From: JAVZLH01 sp038883475
GTDB lineage: Archaea > Thermoproteota > Bathyarchaeia > Bathyarchaeales > Bathycorpusculaceae
DNA length: 64,000 nucleotides
Direction: 5' to 3'
NCBI GenBank assembly: GCA_038883475.1
Contig: JAVZMA010000005.1
Span: 15,717-79,716 of the forward strand
Positions 42,044-51,634 of this stretch are shown here, one piece after another. Every line of letters starts with the position of its first letter. Positions within the stretch are counted from its first letter, which is position 1. Made by a program: the position numbers and the translations under genes. The notes below the pieces were generated by a model that made no database searches, was not told the origin of the DNA, and saw only the letters and a program-made list of their open reading frames with translations.

Positions 42044-43267
42044 ATGAAGGCAACAATAATTCTAACGCCCTTTGGGGTTCTTGCTTTTAACGAAGAAAAC
42101 GAGGTTGTGGATAAAGTTCTTTTTTCCAGCAAGCCTGAGGAAGCCGCTAAAGCAATGGTTAAGGTTGAGTCTGGAAAAGTTGTGGATGAAGTTGCAAATT
42201 TGATTAAGACGCTCAAAGCTAAAGGTTACGAAATCTTTACATTCGAAGATTCCATCCTCGCCGCTGAAACAAAAGAGCGCCTCGGAGTTTCTGTCGAAGT
42301 TTCTAGAGGGACAAAGGCTGGTGAGCTTGTTCGTTCAAACGTTGGAAAATTTGCTGTTGAAACTGGATTTGTAAAGCGCCTAGAAGATTTTGACGGTTGG
42401 TTGCATAACCTTACGATGGAAATTGCAAAGTTGAGGGTTAAGGGAGCTGTTGAAAAGAGGGATTTAGTCATAGCTCAAGCCATCCAGACGCTTGACGACT
42501 TGGATAAGGCAATAAACCTTTTCATGAGCCGCATAAGAGAATGGTACGGCATCCACTTCCCAGAACTTGACCGCCTACTGGAGAAGCATGAAACCTACGC
42601 TCGCCTGGTTGTAGAGTTGGGCAGCAGAGAAAACTTCAACGTTGAAAACCTCGAAAAACAAGGGATTCCAAAAGCCAAAGCTGAACAAATAGTTAAGAAG
42701 GCTGAGGCGTCGATGGGCGCGGATTTGCCGGAAACAGACATGGCGCAAATTCAAGCGCTGTGCAAAAACGTTCTTAACCTATACCAGCTGAGGCAAGCCC
42801 TAGAGGATTACATAGACAAAGTTATGGAGGAAGTTGCGCCAAACACAAAAGCTTTGGTGGGCTCACTTCTGGGCGCACGCCTAATAGCCATCGCAGGCGG
42901 ATTGACAAACTTGGCTAGGCGTCCAGCAAGCACAATCCAGGTTTTAGGCGCGGAAAAAGCCCTCTTTCGTTCGCTGAAAACTGGAACAAGACCGCCGAAG
43001 CATGGAATAATCTTTCAGCACACCCTATTGCATGAAGCGAAAAAGTGGCAGAGGGGGAAAATCGCTAGGGCTTTAGCTGGCAAACTAGCCATAGCTGCGA
43101 GGACAGACGCCTTCGGAGGAAGATACATCGGCGAAGAGTTAAAGGCTGATTTGGAAAAGAGAATCGAAGAAATTCACCAAAAATATTCTGAACCGCCTAA
43201 AATTTCGGAGAAAAAACCAAAACGCAAGGAAAAACGGAGAAAATGGAGATATGCAAGTAAAGATTAA
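42044..43267 (+). CDS. nop5: C/D box RNP protein Nop5 (Nop56/58 homologue)
   Basis: 407 residues. N-terminal fibrillarin-binding domain, then a central coiled coil, and the Nop domain with GSLLGARLIAIAGGLTNLARRPASTIQVLGAEKALFRSLKTGTRPPKHGIIFQH, which binds L7Ae and the box C/D guide RNA. Basic Lys/Arg-rich tail (KISEKKPKRKEKRRKWRYASK). Core of the RNA-guided 2'-O-methylation complex. It overlaps the fibrillarin gene by 17 bases, the usual archaeal arrangement. Confidence 0.95.
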   Translation: MKATIILTPFGVLAFNEENEVVDKVLFSSKPEEAAKAMVKVESGKVVDEVANLIKTLKAKGYEIFTFEDSILAAETKERLGVSVEVSRGTKAGELVRSNVGKFAVETGFVKRLEDFDGWLHNLTMEIAKLRVKGAVEKRDLVIAQAIQTLDDLDKAINLFMSRIREWYGIHFPELDRLLEKHETYARLVVELGSRENFNVENLEKQGIPKAKAEQIVKKAEASMGADLPETDMAQIQALCKNVLNLYQLRQALEDYIDKVMEEVAPNTKALVGSLLGARLIAIAGGLTNLARRPASTIQVLGAEKALFRSLKTGTRPPKHGIIFQHTLLHEAKKWQRGKIARALAGKLAIAARTDAFGGRYIGEELKADLEKRIEEIHQKYSEPPKISEKKPKRKEKRRKWRYASKD

Positions 43268-43949
43268 ACAGCACCCCCAGTTTCAAGGCGTTTACGTGGC
43301 TACCCTAGAAGACGGCGCCCAAAGACTTGCAACCAAAAATTTGACGCCGGGAAGAAATGTTTACGGCGAAAGACTAGTGCATTACGAAGGCGTCGAATAT
43401 CGCCTTTGGGACGCTTTTAGGAGCAAACTGGCAGCAGCCATACTGAAAGGGTTGAAGACTGTCCCAATAAAGCCAGGTCATCAAGTGCTTTATCTTGGGG
43501 CGGCTTCTGGAACAACAGCAAGCCACGTTTCAGACATAGTCGGCGAAAATGGGCACGTCTATTGTGTGGAGTTCGCCTCAAGAGCCATGCGGGAGCTTGT
43601 AAACAATGTTTGTGCTTATAGGCGTAATATGTCTCCTCTGCTTGAGGATGCTCGCCTCCCAGAGAAATACGCTCTTTTCATTCGAGGGAAGGTTGACGAC
43701 ATTTACTGTGACATAGCCCAGCCTGAACAAGCCAAGGTTTTAGCGGACAACGCCGATTTGTTCCTTAAAAATTCCGGTTGGGTTATGCTCGCTGTTAAAG
43801 CTCAGAGCATAGATGTGACAAAGGAACCCTCAGAAGTTTTTAGGCGCGAAGTTAAGGTTTTGGAAAGCCGCGGCTTCCGCATCGTAGACATCATCCATCT
43901 AGAGCCTTATGATAAGGCCCACGTTATGATAGTGGCTGCTGCAGAATAA
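43251..43949 (+). CDS. flpA: Fibrillarin-like rRNA/tRNA 2'-O-methyltransferase
   Basis: 232 residues. SAM-dependent methyltransferase: N-terminal beta part (GVYVATLEDGAQRLATKNLTPG), SAM loop YLGAASGTTASHVSDIVG, then YCVEFASRAMRELVNN, LEDARLPEKYA with the catalytic Asp, DDIYCDIAQPEQA and LAVKAQSIDVTKEP. Methyl-transferring subunit of the C/D box complex with Nop5. Overlaps nop5, start inside its 3' end. Confidence 0.95.
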   Translation: MQVKIKQHPQFQGVYVATLEDGAQRLATKNLTPGRNVYGERLVHYEGVEYRLWDAFRSKLAAAILKGLKTVPIKPGHQVLYLGAASGTTASHVSDIVGENGHVYCVEFASRAMRELVNNVCAYRRNMSPLLEDARLPEKYALFIRGKVDDIYCDIAQPEQAKVLADNADLFLKNSGWVMLAVKAQSIDVTKEPSEVFRREVKVLESRGFRIVDIIHLEPYDKAHVMIVAAAE

Positions 43950-43997
43950 AGCACTGTTTATATCCAACGATGCCGTTGATTTTTTTGTGAGGTCTTG

Positions 43998-44942
43998 ATG
44001 ACCTACAGGGAGATGGAGAAGGTTAGAACTGCAGAGGTTGTGCTTAGAGAAGCCAATTTTACACTTTCAAGGATATGCTGCTCCCGCCCAAGCTGCTTCG
44101 ACTTTGCAGCCCGAAAGAACGATAATCTCCTCTTCATAAAGGTCCAATCAGACATTGACAGTCTTTCCCCAACTGATTCGCATGAGCTTATGGATGTTTC
44201 CGAATGTTTTTCAGCAGCATCAATCGTGGTAAGCGAGAAGTCCAGAGAGAAACCGCTGGAGGACGACACGGTATATTCTAGATATGATGTTTTCGCTGTA
44301 ACTCTAAAAACTTTTGAGGATATCGTGCTCCGCCAAATTTACCCACTAATCCAAGCTGGTCCAGGAGGGTACTATGTTGAAATCGACGGGGAAGCCATAA
44401 AGCGTAGGCGACAAGAACTTGGCTTGTCTGTTGGTGAAATGGCTGAGATGGTTGGCATATCTAGGAGAACTGTTTACGGTTATGAGAGAGGCATGGCTAA
44501 GGCTTCTGTTTCAACCGCCTATAGGCTTGTTTGGGCTTTGGGGATTCCAGTTGCGAAGCCTGTGGACATTTTTGAGAAGCCGAAAAGGAGAAGGAAGTGT
44601 TTTCTGTCAAAGGCTAGACGTGCCATCTCTGGAAACAAGTTCCTTCAGAAGATGTTTAGGAAGTTTGTTGGCTACGAGATTACAGCTGTTAGACGGGCTC
44701 CCTTCGACTTTGTCATAACAGTTCCGGAAGAGAAAACACGTATTGTTGGCGGGGTTGCAGGAGAAAAAGAACGGGAGTTGGACAGGCGGGTTGACGAAAT
44801 TTTAAGCGTAAGCCGTGTTGCTAAGGCACATCCTGTTCTGGTAACTGAAGGTAAAAAGTTTGCTGGCAAAGACATATGTTGCATCGGTAAAGAGGAACTT
44901 CTGAGGGCTAGAACCCCTGAAGACCTTCTAGCCAATGTTTAG
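43998..44942 (+). CDS. Putative HTH-type transcriptional regulator (archaeal XRE-like)
   Basis: 314 residues from ATG 43998 (a TTG just before it is in frame). The first 120 residues form an archaeal-specific domain (SRPSCFDFAARKNDNLLFIKVQSDID), followed by an XRE helix-turn-helix (IKRRRQELGLSVGEMAEMVGISRRTVYGYERGMAKAS) and a 140-residue C-terminal domain. This is the uncharacterised archaeal regulator family (COG1395-like). It converges with rnhB and overlaps its stop by 4 bases. Target genes are unknown. Confidence 0.85.
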   Translation: MTYREMEKVRTAEVVLREANFTLSRICCSRPSCFDFAARKNDNLLFIKVQSDIDSLSPTDSHELMDVSECFSAASIVVSEKSREKPLEDDTVYSRYDVFAVTLKTFEDIVLRQIYPLIQAGPGGYYVEIDGEAIKRRRQELGLSVGEMAEMVGISRRTVYGYERGMAKASVSTAYRLVWALGIPVAKPVDIFEKPKRRRKCFLSKARRAISGNKFLQKMFRKFVGYEITAVRRAPFDFVITVPEEKTRIVGGVAGEKERELDRRVDEILSVSRVAKAHPVLVTEGKKFAGKDICCIGKEELLRARTPEDLLANV

Positions 44943-45601
44943 ATGAGTTTTTTCTGGAGAGAATCCTTTTCGCTTTTCACCCTTTTTGCAGGCTTCCAAG
45001 ATTTCCTAACAAAATCTGGGTATTCGCCAGTTTTCTGTAGACATTTTTGGAGGAAACTTATAGTTTTTGGGTCTGTTGGGTATCCGCATCCGAAGTCACC
45101 GAATTTTTTCGCCAGTTCAGCTATTTCGCTGTCTCTCTCCACCTTCGCGATTATCGATGCAGCTGAAACTATGGGATATTTCCTATCCGCTTTGTGCTCT
45201 GAAATTATTTCTACATTAAACGGCAAGCATTCTAGGATATGCTGTTTAAAGCGTTCTTCCAAAACATCTGAAGCATCCACATAAGCGACATCTGGCTTAA
45301 GCATCTCTATAACCTTAGCCATGGTCTGCGCCTCAAGCCTATTCAACCTATGAAGTTTTACGCCCCTTTGAACAACCGCGTCAATATCCTTTGGAGAAAG
45401 CTTAATCACAGCGTATTTTTTGGCGATACGTCTGATTTCTGCAGCGAGTTTTTCGCGTCTTTGCGGAGACAAAAGCTTCGAATCCTTAACGCCTAGCTCC
45501 ACAAGTTTTGGCATATCCTCCCCGCTCATTAAAACGCCAGCAATCACTAAAGGTCCGATTACTGAACCTCTTCCTGCGTCGTCAACTCCAGCTATTAGCA
45601 T
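44939..45601 (-). CDS. rnhB: Ribonuclease HII
   Basis: 220 residues. It cleaves the RNA strand of RNA-DNA hybrids and single ribonucleotides in DNA. Catalytic acidic residues are in AGVDDAGRGSVIGPLVIAG, VAYVDASDV and SEHKADRKYPIVSAASIIAKVERD, and the motif GCGYPTDPKT follows. Length and motif order are standard for archaeal RNase HII. The tail is basic. Confidence 0.95.
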   Translation of the reverse strand: MLIAGVDDAGRGSVIGPLVIAGVLMSGEDMPKLVELGVKDSKLLSPQRREKLAAEIRRIAKKYAVIKLSPKDIDAVVQRGVKLHRLNRLEAQTMAKVIEMLKPDVAYVDASDVLEERFKQHILECLPFNVEIISEHKADRKYPIVSAASIIAKVERDSEIAELAKKFGDFGCGYPTDPKTISFLQKCLQKTGEYPDFVRKSWKPAKRVKSEKDSLQKKLI

Positions 45602-45653
45602 GATAAACCTCTTTCATGGTGATGTTTAATTCTGGTATTATGAGTTTCGTTCT

Positions 45654-46202
45654 CTATTTTGATGCGAGAACTTCTGCTATCTTTTCTATTATGGTTTGAT
45701 GCAGTCTATCCCTGTTCTCGTATGTAACTGCTATCACTTCCGCGTCTTCGCACTCTTTCAAATTTTCTATAAGTTTGTCTCGTGCTTTCCAATGGACAAC
45801 GCCAACAACGAACTTGCCACTTTCAACAGCCCTTTTAACGGCTTCTCTAAATTTCTCGGAGAAAAGCTCCATGGGTCCAACCTCGTCTATGGCTACAACC
45901 TCGCATTCTTTAACGGCTTTTAGAACGGCTTCGACGCCTACACTGTTTAGGTCTTCCAAGTTAACGCGGTACTTGCCAACTTGTGGACCCGTCTTTTGGT
46001 TGACATGCGCAAGCCAGCCTCGCCTTTCACCACTCAAGTCTAAAATTTCAAAGCCTACTCTAGCGCCGCAGGAGCGAACCTCACGGCTAATCATCCCGCC
46101 AACGCTGTAACCCTTTGCCCTTAAAGCTTCAACAACCTTCAATAACACGGTTGTTTTACCGACTCCCGGATTTCCAGTCAAGAGTAGAATGCGTTTTCTC
46201 AA
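45654..46202 (-). CDS. THEP1-type nucleoside-triphosphatase
   Basis: 182 residues. P-loop LLTGNPGVGKTTVLLKV, then Walker B-like VVAIDEVGPMELFSEKF; SVGGMISREVRSCGARVGFEILDLSGERRGWLAH is the family signature. THEP1 proteins hydrolyse NTPs to nucleoside diphosphates and have been found mostly in thermophiles. Physiological role unclear. It follows the M55 gene by about 18 bases on the same strand and may be cotranscribed. Confidence 0.9.
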   Translation of the reverse strand: MRKRILLLTGNPGVGKTTVLLKVVEALRAKGYSVGGMISREVRSCGARVGFEILDLSGERRGWLAHVNQKTGPQVGKYRVNLEDLNSVGVEAVLKAVKECEVVAIDEVGPMELFSEKFREAVKRAVESGKFVVGVVHWKARDKLIENLKECEDAEVIAVTYENRDRLHQTIIEKIAEVLASK

Positions 46203-46220
46203 GAGCGCCCACTTCGGCGA

Positions 46221-47072
46221 TTATTCGAGCTTTGTCATGAGGGCTGTCATACCGCTTGCAGCAAGCGCCAGCAACTCGAAAGTTTTATAGGCTTCAACCA
46301 TGCTCTTTGCCGTGTATTCTACTCTCAACCCGTCAATTCTTTTTACAGAAGGCAAAAATTCTGCGACATCTGCAAATTGGCTGGCTAAGAAAGTTATTCG
46401 CATGTTAACAGGTTTATCGGCTACCAAAAGAGTGGGAATCGAATGCGGCTTAAAATTGGACGCTGCCCTTCTAACGCTTTCCCTTAAATTCCCCTCAATT
46501 TTAGTCATGCTGGGGCTTTTAGCGGAAACTCTGCTAAGCGACTCCTTTAAGGCTACGGTTTCAGCCCAAGGCGCCCACTTTTTAACATCATCCTTAAGAA
46601 GTTGCGCCTCGCCAGCAACCAAAATGACTGGCACGCGAAATTCGCCAGCGACATAGGCATTTAAAAGGAACTCGCTTGCCTCAACACCGTTAACCTCAAT
46701 CTTACTCATGCTTGCCCCGCTGTATGTGTGGTCGAACACGGACTTGGCGGTTCCATACTTTGCATGATAACCCAGAAAAACAGCAGCATCACAACCTTCC
46801 ACGTTTGAAACCATGCTGAAAGGTCTTGGGAAACCCCTAACAATTTCCACATACTCCGGCAAATCCTCCACTAAAAGATTGACCATAGGTCCATGGCTGT
46901 CGGCGACAACAACCTCGTCGAATCCATTTTTATGCAGTTCTTCGGCTACGGTCAAGGTGATTTTTGTGGCAATTCTTCTGGCTTCTTCATACAAGGAACC
47001 CTTAAGGTTTAAGTGTCCAGGAATAACGATGTAAGGCATGCCTTCCAAGTCAACTGAAATGAACGCTTTCAT
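46221..47072 (-). CDS. M55 family D-aminopeptidase (DppA-like)
   Basis: About 283 residues from the ATG at 47072, which has GAGGGA directly upstream (the open frame extends 18 codons further, but that part lacks family similarity). It begins MKAFISVDLEGMPY, where the Asp and Glu bind zinc; the other zinc ligands lie in VVADSHGPMVNLLVEDL and YHAKYGTAKSVFDHTYSGAS. The family forms decameric D-amino acid-specific aminopeptidases. Peptide scavenging or degradation of D-amino-acid peptides is the likely role. Confidence 0.88.
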   Translation of the reverse strand: MKAFISVDLEGMPYIVIPGHLNLKGSLYEEARRIATKITLTVAEELHKNGFDEVVVADSHGPMVNLLVEDLPEYVEIVRGFPRPFSMVSNVEGCDAAVFLGYHAKYGTAKSVFDHTYSGASMSKIEVNGVEASEFLLNAYVAGEFRVPVILVAGEAQLLKDDVKKWAPWAETVALKESLSRVSAKSPSMTKIEGNLRESVRRAASNFKPHSIPTLLVADKPVNMRITFLASQFADVAEFLPSVKRIDGLRVEYTAKSMVEAYKTFELLALAASGMTALMTKLE

Positions 47073-47202
47073 TTGAATCCCTCGCTTATGCATTTGTCTT
47101 AGCACGTTAAAATGTTTTGGTGCCATTAAAACAGAAGTCTAATATCCAGCGCAAACCCTCTATCTTTTTGCCAAAGTGTTATTATGGACTAAAGGTTGGA
47201 AT

Positions 47203-47970
47203 ATGAGCGACGAGAAGGAATGTGAAAGAATGGCTTTATCCTTTGAAAAGCAGCTTAGCGAATGGATAATTCGTAGGCATGGTAGAGTTTTTAGGCTGGC
47301 TCTGCTACTAGCCGTAATTCTGCTGGTTTTCTTAACGTCTTTCAGGTTCACGGTGGGCGGCTTAAAAGAATGGGTTCAAATTGAACCCGCAGCCATTCTC
47401 AACATAACCATTCAACTCTTCACGATAATGAATCCGATAAGCACGATTCCGACGTTTCTCATATACACTGGCAAACTTAAGGATGATGAAAGGCGCAAAA
47501 TAACAAGCACAACCACGACAATAGTGATGGTTCTCCTACTAACCTTTGCCCTTTTTGGACCATTAATATTGACAGCCCTAGATGTTTCAGTTACAAACTT
47601 CAAGTTCGGCGGGGGAATCCTACTGTTAATACTGGCAATAGACATGCTCAGCGGGATGTCAAGGTCAAAGACAATAGACATAAAACAAGTAGCAGTTGTG
47701 CCATTGGCTACCCCGCTTCTTGTTGGACCCGGAACCATGACTACCCTTATTGTTTTATCGAACACCTACACTATAGTGAACGTTCTAATTGGCGGCTTAA
47801 TAGCCACCATAGGCGTGTACTTAACGCTCCGCTTTGCCCCTCTGCTTGTATCAGCCGTCGGCAATAACGGTGTTCAAGCGGCAAGCCGAGTGATGGCTGT
47901 AATACTGGCAGCGATAGCCTCGCAAATGATTCATTCAGCCCTACTAGACTGGGGTATAGCAACTGTATGA
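47203..47970 (+). CDS. MarC-family integral membrane protein
   Basis: 255 residues from ATG 47203 (an in-frame GTG at 47176 is the alternative). Six transmembrane segments. MNPISTIPTFLIYTGKLKDDERRK is a MarC signature, and VPLATPLLVGPGTMTTLIVL another. The N-terminal 30 residues add a charged segment and one hydrophobic helix. Function of the family is not established despite its name. The stop codon overlaps the trm1 start (ATGA). Confidence 0.88.
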   Translation: MSDEKECERMALSFEKQLSEWIIRRHGRVFRLALLLAVILLVFLTSFRFTVGGLKEWVQIEPAAILNITIQLFTIMNPISTIPTFLIYTGKLKDDERRKITSTTTTIVMVLLLTFALFGPLILTALDVSVTNFKFGGGILLLILAIDMLSGMSRSKTIDIKQVAVVPLATPLLVGPGTMTTLIVLSNTYTIVNVLIGGLIATIGVYLTLRFAPLLVSAVGNNGVQAASRVMAVILAAIASQMIHSALLDWGIATV

Positions 47971-49217
47971 AAAGCGAAAAACAAGAGATTGATTTTCCAA
48001 CTGAAATCGTTGAAGAAGGCAGAGTTAAAGTTCTGGTTCCAAAACTTTCAGCCTTTGTAAAAGAACCTTGGGAATATGCGCCTTCTAAGGCTCCTGTTTT
48101 CTACAATCCAGTTATGGAGTTAAACCGTGATATAGCAGTTTTGGCTTTACAAGCCTATCAAAGGATGGTGAACCGCGAAATCTGCGTGTGTGAGCCCTTG
48201 ACCGGCTGCGGCGTTAGAGGGATACGTTTTGCAGCAGAAGTTGATGGTGTCAAAAAAGTCTTGATCAACGACATTAATCCAGAAGCTTCTAAACTGGCAA
48301 AATGCAATGTGCAGCTAAACGCCTTAACTGACTATGTGTCTGTAGAAAATGAAGATGCAAATCTCTTTTTGAGCCGTTATGCCGCTCCACGCAAAAGATT
48401 CGACGCCATAGACATAGACCCCTTCGGTTCACCCGTGCCATACTTTGATTCTGCCATTCGCGCCCTACGCGATGATGGTCTTCTAGCTATAACAGCAACG
48501 GACCTAGCGCCCCTCTGCGGCGTCCACCCAAAAGCATGCATACGCAAGTACGGCGGAAAACCTTTGCGTACGGAATACTGTCATGAAATAGCCGTTAGGC
48601 TTGTGGCTGGATGCTTGGCGGCAACAGCGGCAAAACATGACATAGGCGTAAACGTACTTTTCAGCCACAGCACAAACCATTACATCCGTGTCTACGCAAA
48701 ATTAAAATACGGCGCAACAAAAGCCGATGAAAGCATTAGAAAAATGGGCTATATACTACACTGCTTCAATTGTTTTCACAGAGAAACCGTGAACAAACCA
48801 TTTACAAGAAACAGTAGCGGCATATGCCCGGAATGCGGTTCAAAAATGGACTTTGCTGGTCCACTGTGGCTTGGAAAAATTTTTCACTTAGACTTTTGTG
48901 AATTGATGGAAAAAGATGTTAGAAATAGGAATTTTGAAAAAAAGAAGGGAATCTGCAAAATTTTGTCGCTGGTAAGAAACGAGGTTGACGCGCCGCCAAC
49001 CTATTATGTTATAGACAAAATATGCGATAAACTAGGTCTTCCAGTTCCATCGGTTAGAGAGGTCATAAGAGTTTTAGGAGAGAAAGGATTCCAGTCTACG
49101 CCTACCCACTTCAATCCGAAGGGAATAAGGACAGACGCATCATCTGCAGATATGAAGGAAACCTTGCAAGAACTACATAGTGTCACGGTTAAACGCTACA
49201 TGACAAATTTTAAATAG
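47967..49217 (+). CDS. trm1: tRNA (guanine26-N2/N2)-dimethyltransferase
   Basis: 416 residues. SAM methyltransferase that makes N2,N2-dimethylguanosine at position 26 of tRNA. Motifs: EPLTGCGVRGIRFAAE (SAM loop), INDINPEASKLAKCN, AIDIDPFGSPVPYFDSA (DPFGSP catalytic motif) and a zinc site CFNCFHRET...CPECGSK. Normal length for archaeal Trm1. Coupled to marC by a 4-base overlap. Confidence 0.95.
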   Translation: MKSEKQEIDFPTEIVEEGRVKVLVPKLSAFVKEPWEYAPSKAPVFYNPVMELNRDIAVLALQAYQRMVNREICVCEPLTGCGVRGIRFAAEVDGVKKVLINDINPEASKLAKCNVQLNALTDYVSVENEDANLFLSRYAAPRKRFDAIDIDPFGSPVPYFDSAIRALRDDGLLAITATDLAPLCGVHPKACIRKYGGKPLRTEYCHEIAVRLVAGCLAATAAKHDIGVNVLFSHSTNHYIRVYAKLKYGATKADESIRKMGYILHCFNCFHRETVNKPFTRNSSGICPECGSKMDFAGPLWLGKIFHLDFCELMEKDVRNRNFEKKKGICKILSLVRNEVDAPPTYYVIDKICDKLGLPVPSVREVIRVLGEKGFQSTPTHFNPKGIRTDASSADMKETLQELHSVTVKRYMTNFK

Positions 49218-49251
49218 CAACATGAAGCTAACAAAGTCTAAAGCAGGTGAT

Positions 49252-49836
49252 ATGATGAAAGAAAAAGTTATGTTAACCTTTACAGCAGCCGTGATATTAG
49301 CATTGATGCTGGCTTCTGCATCTCTAACCAAGGCTGCTCCCAGCCTAGACATTTATGGCTACGTCGACAAAACATACTACAAACCAGGGGAATCAGGGAC
49401 GTTGAAATTCTGGATATACAATTCTAGCCCTGACGGCGCCATTCTCAAGAACGTTACAATAGAATATCCATGGTACAGTCCCGTCTGGGGGGGCAACCAA
49501 ACTATCACAATTGCAAATGTTGTAATTTCTCAAGGTGAAAATTACAGCGCTACAGATACGTTCAAAATACCAGACGATTCAAGAGCAGTTGGCGGTGCTA
49601 TTAGATTTAGAGTTTATTACGAGTTTGGGGGAAACATATACTCCCATCAAGACAGTGTGCCGTTAAGTGTCGTTGTGCCATATCCAGCGGTGCTTCAAGA
49701 CATGGATGATCTGGTAACGCTTTTCACGATTCTAGTAGTGTTGACAATTGTCTGCACAATAATACTGGCCGCAACAATATTCCTTTCGGCGCGCAGACCT
49801 CAGGTTGTCTGGAAAGCAGAGGAAAAAGCAGAATAA
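49252..49836 (+). CDS. Secreted/membrane-anchored protein of unknown function
   Basis: About 194 residues from the ATG at 49252, which has AGGTGAT upstream (ATG 49222 is the alternative). Signal peptide (MLTFTAAVILALMLASASLTKA), an extracellular beta domain (TYYKPGESGTLKFWIYNSSPDG, like an NEW1/CARDB-type sandwich), and a C-terminal transmembrane helix (LFTILVVLTIVCTIILAATIFLSA) with a short cytoplasmic tail. N-glycosylation-type sites are frequent. I do not recognise a function. It sits between trm1 and metG. Confidence 0.75.
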   Translation: MMKEKVMLTFTAAVILALMLASASLTKAAPSLDIYGYVDKTYYKPGESGTLKFWIYNSSPDGAILKNVTIEYPWYSPVWGGNQTITIANVVISQGENYSATDTFKIPDDSRAVGGAIRFRVYYEFGGNIYSHQDSVPLSVVVPYPAVLQDMDDLVTLFTILVVLTIVCTIILAATIFLSARRPQVVWKAEEKAE

Positions 49837-49918
49837 CCCACCTTTTCTTTTCCCGCACTTTTTCCATTTCGCTTAAGTAATAGAACTGCATCTATAATTC
49901 CAAGCGTTTGGAGGTGCC

Positions 49919-51619
49919 GTAGAACTCGGAAAAGTTTTAGTCACATCTGCATGGCCCTACATAAATGTCACGCCTCACCTCGGCAACTTAGTGGGTTCTG
50001 TTTTGTCCGCGGATGTTGTTGCTAGATATTACAGATTGAAGGGCGAAGATGTTCTGTTTGTCAGCGGCTCAGACGAGCACGGCACACCAATAGAGGTTGA
50101 AGCTGTAAGGTTTGGGATACATCCCAAAGAGTTGACAGATAGAAACCACGCGAAAGTATCAGAGTTGTTCAAAAAATGGGGGATATCCTACGACAACTAC
50201 ACACGAACAGAAAGCCCTGTGCACAAGGAATTTGTCCAAAACCATCTGTTGAAAATATACAAAAACGGTTACATATTCACGCAAGAAACGCCGATGCTGT
50301 ACTGCGAAAAATGTAAGCGCTTCTTGCCAGACAGATTTGTTGAGGGAAAATGCCCCTATTGTGGTCATGAACGTGCGCGTGGAGATCAATGCGACTCTTG
50401 TGGAAGGCTTTTGGAGCCCACGACATTGATTGAGCCCTACTGTGTAATCTGCAAGGGCAAGCCCATATTGAAAAATACAAAACACTGGTACATTGACCTC
50501 TCAAAACTTTCAGATAAGCTCTTAGAATACTTAGAGAATAATGAGCAGCTTTCAACTAGCACAAAAAACTTCAGCCTAAACCTTGTTAGAGAGGGGCTAA
50601 AGCCGAGAGCCGTAACACGTGATGTTGGATGGGGGATACCAGCACCTTTCCCCGGCGCGGAGGACAAGACTATTTATGTTTGGGTTGAGGCTGTTTTGGG
50701 CTATGTTTCAGCGACAATAGAGTACTTTAGGAACCTTGGTGAACCCGAAGGGTGGAGGGAATACTGGTTTAATAAGGATGCAAAAACCCTCTATTTTGTT
50801 GGGAAGGATAACATCCCATTCCACACAATAATCCTTCCAGCGTTGCTTTTGGCTTCGGGCGAAGATTACAACTTGCCATGGAATGTTTCAGCTACAGAAT
50901 TCCTCCAGTTCAAAGGCGAAAAAGCTTCAAAAAGCCAGAGAATCGGCATATGGATAGATGAAGCCCTAGAGCTTTTCCCGCCGGATTATTGGCGGTACTT
51001 CCTAATATCGACAAGACCTGAAACGAAGGACACAAACTTCTCTTGGGAACTCTTCATTGAAAAAGTCAATGCAGACCTAAACGACACCTTCGGCAACTTC
51101 ATCCACAGAACGCTGAAATTCGTGAATACGCACTTTAAAAATGTAATCCCAAAACCTGAAACATTGGATAAAGATGCAAGGCAGATTCTGAAGATGCTTA
51201 AAGAAAAGGCTAATGAGGTTGCAGAAGAAATCGAGGAATGCAAGCTTCAAACAGCAGCAAACACCATGATGAGCATAGGTCGCTTGGGAAACCAATACTT
51301 AAACGATGAAGAGCCATGGAAACTAATAAAAAAAGACGAAGCCAAAGCAACCAACGTCATACATGTAGCTGCGCAAATTGTTAAGGCGCTGGCAATAGTT
51401 TCAGCGCCTTTTATTCCATTTACAGCAGAGGAAATTTGGAAAACCTTAAGGCTTGAGGGAAGCGTCTTCAACCATAGGTGGAGTGAAGCACTAGAACCTT
51501 TGCCACCAAATCATAAAATAGCTGAGGCTAAACCATTATTCCGAAAAATAGAGGCTGACGAACGCCAATTGGACAAGATGCTGGAAAAGGCGAGGGAAAG
51601 GCTAGCAGCCTCTCCTTAA
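49919..51619 (+). CDS. metG: Methionyl-tRNA synthetase, unusual start
   Basis: The family start (KVLVTSAWPYINVTPHLGN, with HLGN as the HIGH-type motif) lies upstream of the first in-frame ATG/GTG/TTG (GTG 49991), so the gene must begin earlier. The frame is open only from 49898, and no ATG, GTG or TTG occurs in frame before the motif. GGAGGTG lies at 49910-49916, and a GTA at 49919 is the best-placed codon. Either a rare start codon is used or a base is wrong. The rest is normal: zinc knuckles CEKCKRF...CPYCG and CDSCG...CVICKG, catalytic GEKASKSQ (KMSKS variant), and an anticodon-binding domain. About 566 residues, without a C-terminal tRNA-binding domain. Confidence 0.85.
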   Translation, partial: VELGKVLVTSAWPYINVTPHLGNLVGSVLSADVVARYYRLKGEDVLFVSGSDEHGTPIEVEAVRFGIHPKELTDRNHAKVSELFKKWGISYDNYTRTESPVHKEFVQNHLLKIYKNGYIFTQETPMLYCEKCKRFLPDRFVEGKCPYCGHERARGDQCDSCGRLLEPTTLIEPYCVICKGKPILKNTKHWYIDLSKLSDKLLEYLENNEQLSTSTKNFSLNLVREGLKPRAVTRDVGWGIPAPFPGAEDKTIYVWVEAVLGYVSATIEYFRNLGEPEGWREYWFNKDAKTLYFVGKDNIPFHTIILPALLLASGEDYNLPWNVSATEFLQFKGEKASKSQRIGIWIDEALELFPPDYWRYFLISTRPETKDTNFSWELFIEKVNADLNDTFGNFIHRTLKFVNTHFKNVIPKPETLDKDARQILKMLKEKANEVAEEIEECKLQTAANTMMSIGRLGNQYLNDEEPWKLIKKDEAKATNVIHVAAQIVKALAIVSAPFIPFTAEEIWKTLRLEGSVFNHRWSEALEPLPPNHKIAEAKPLFRKIEADERQLDKMLEKARERLAASP

Positions 51620-51634
51620 AGGCTTTTAGGTGTT

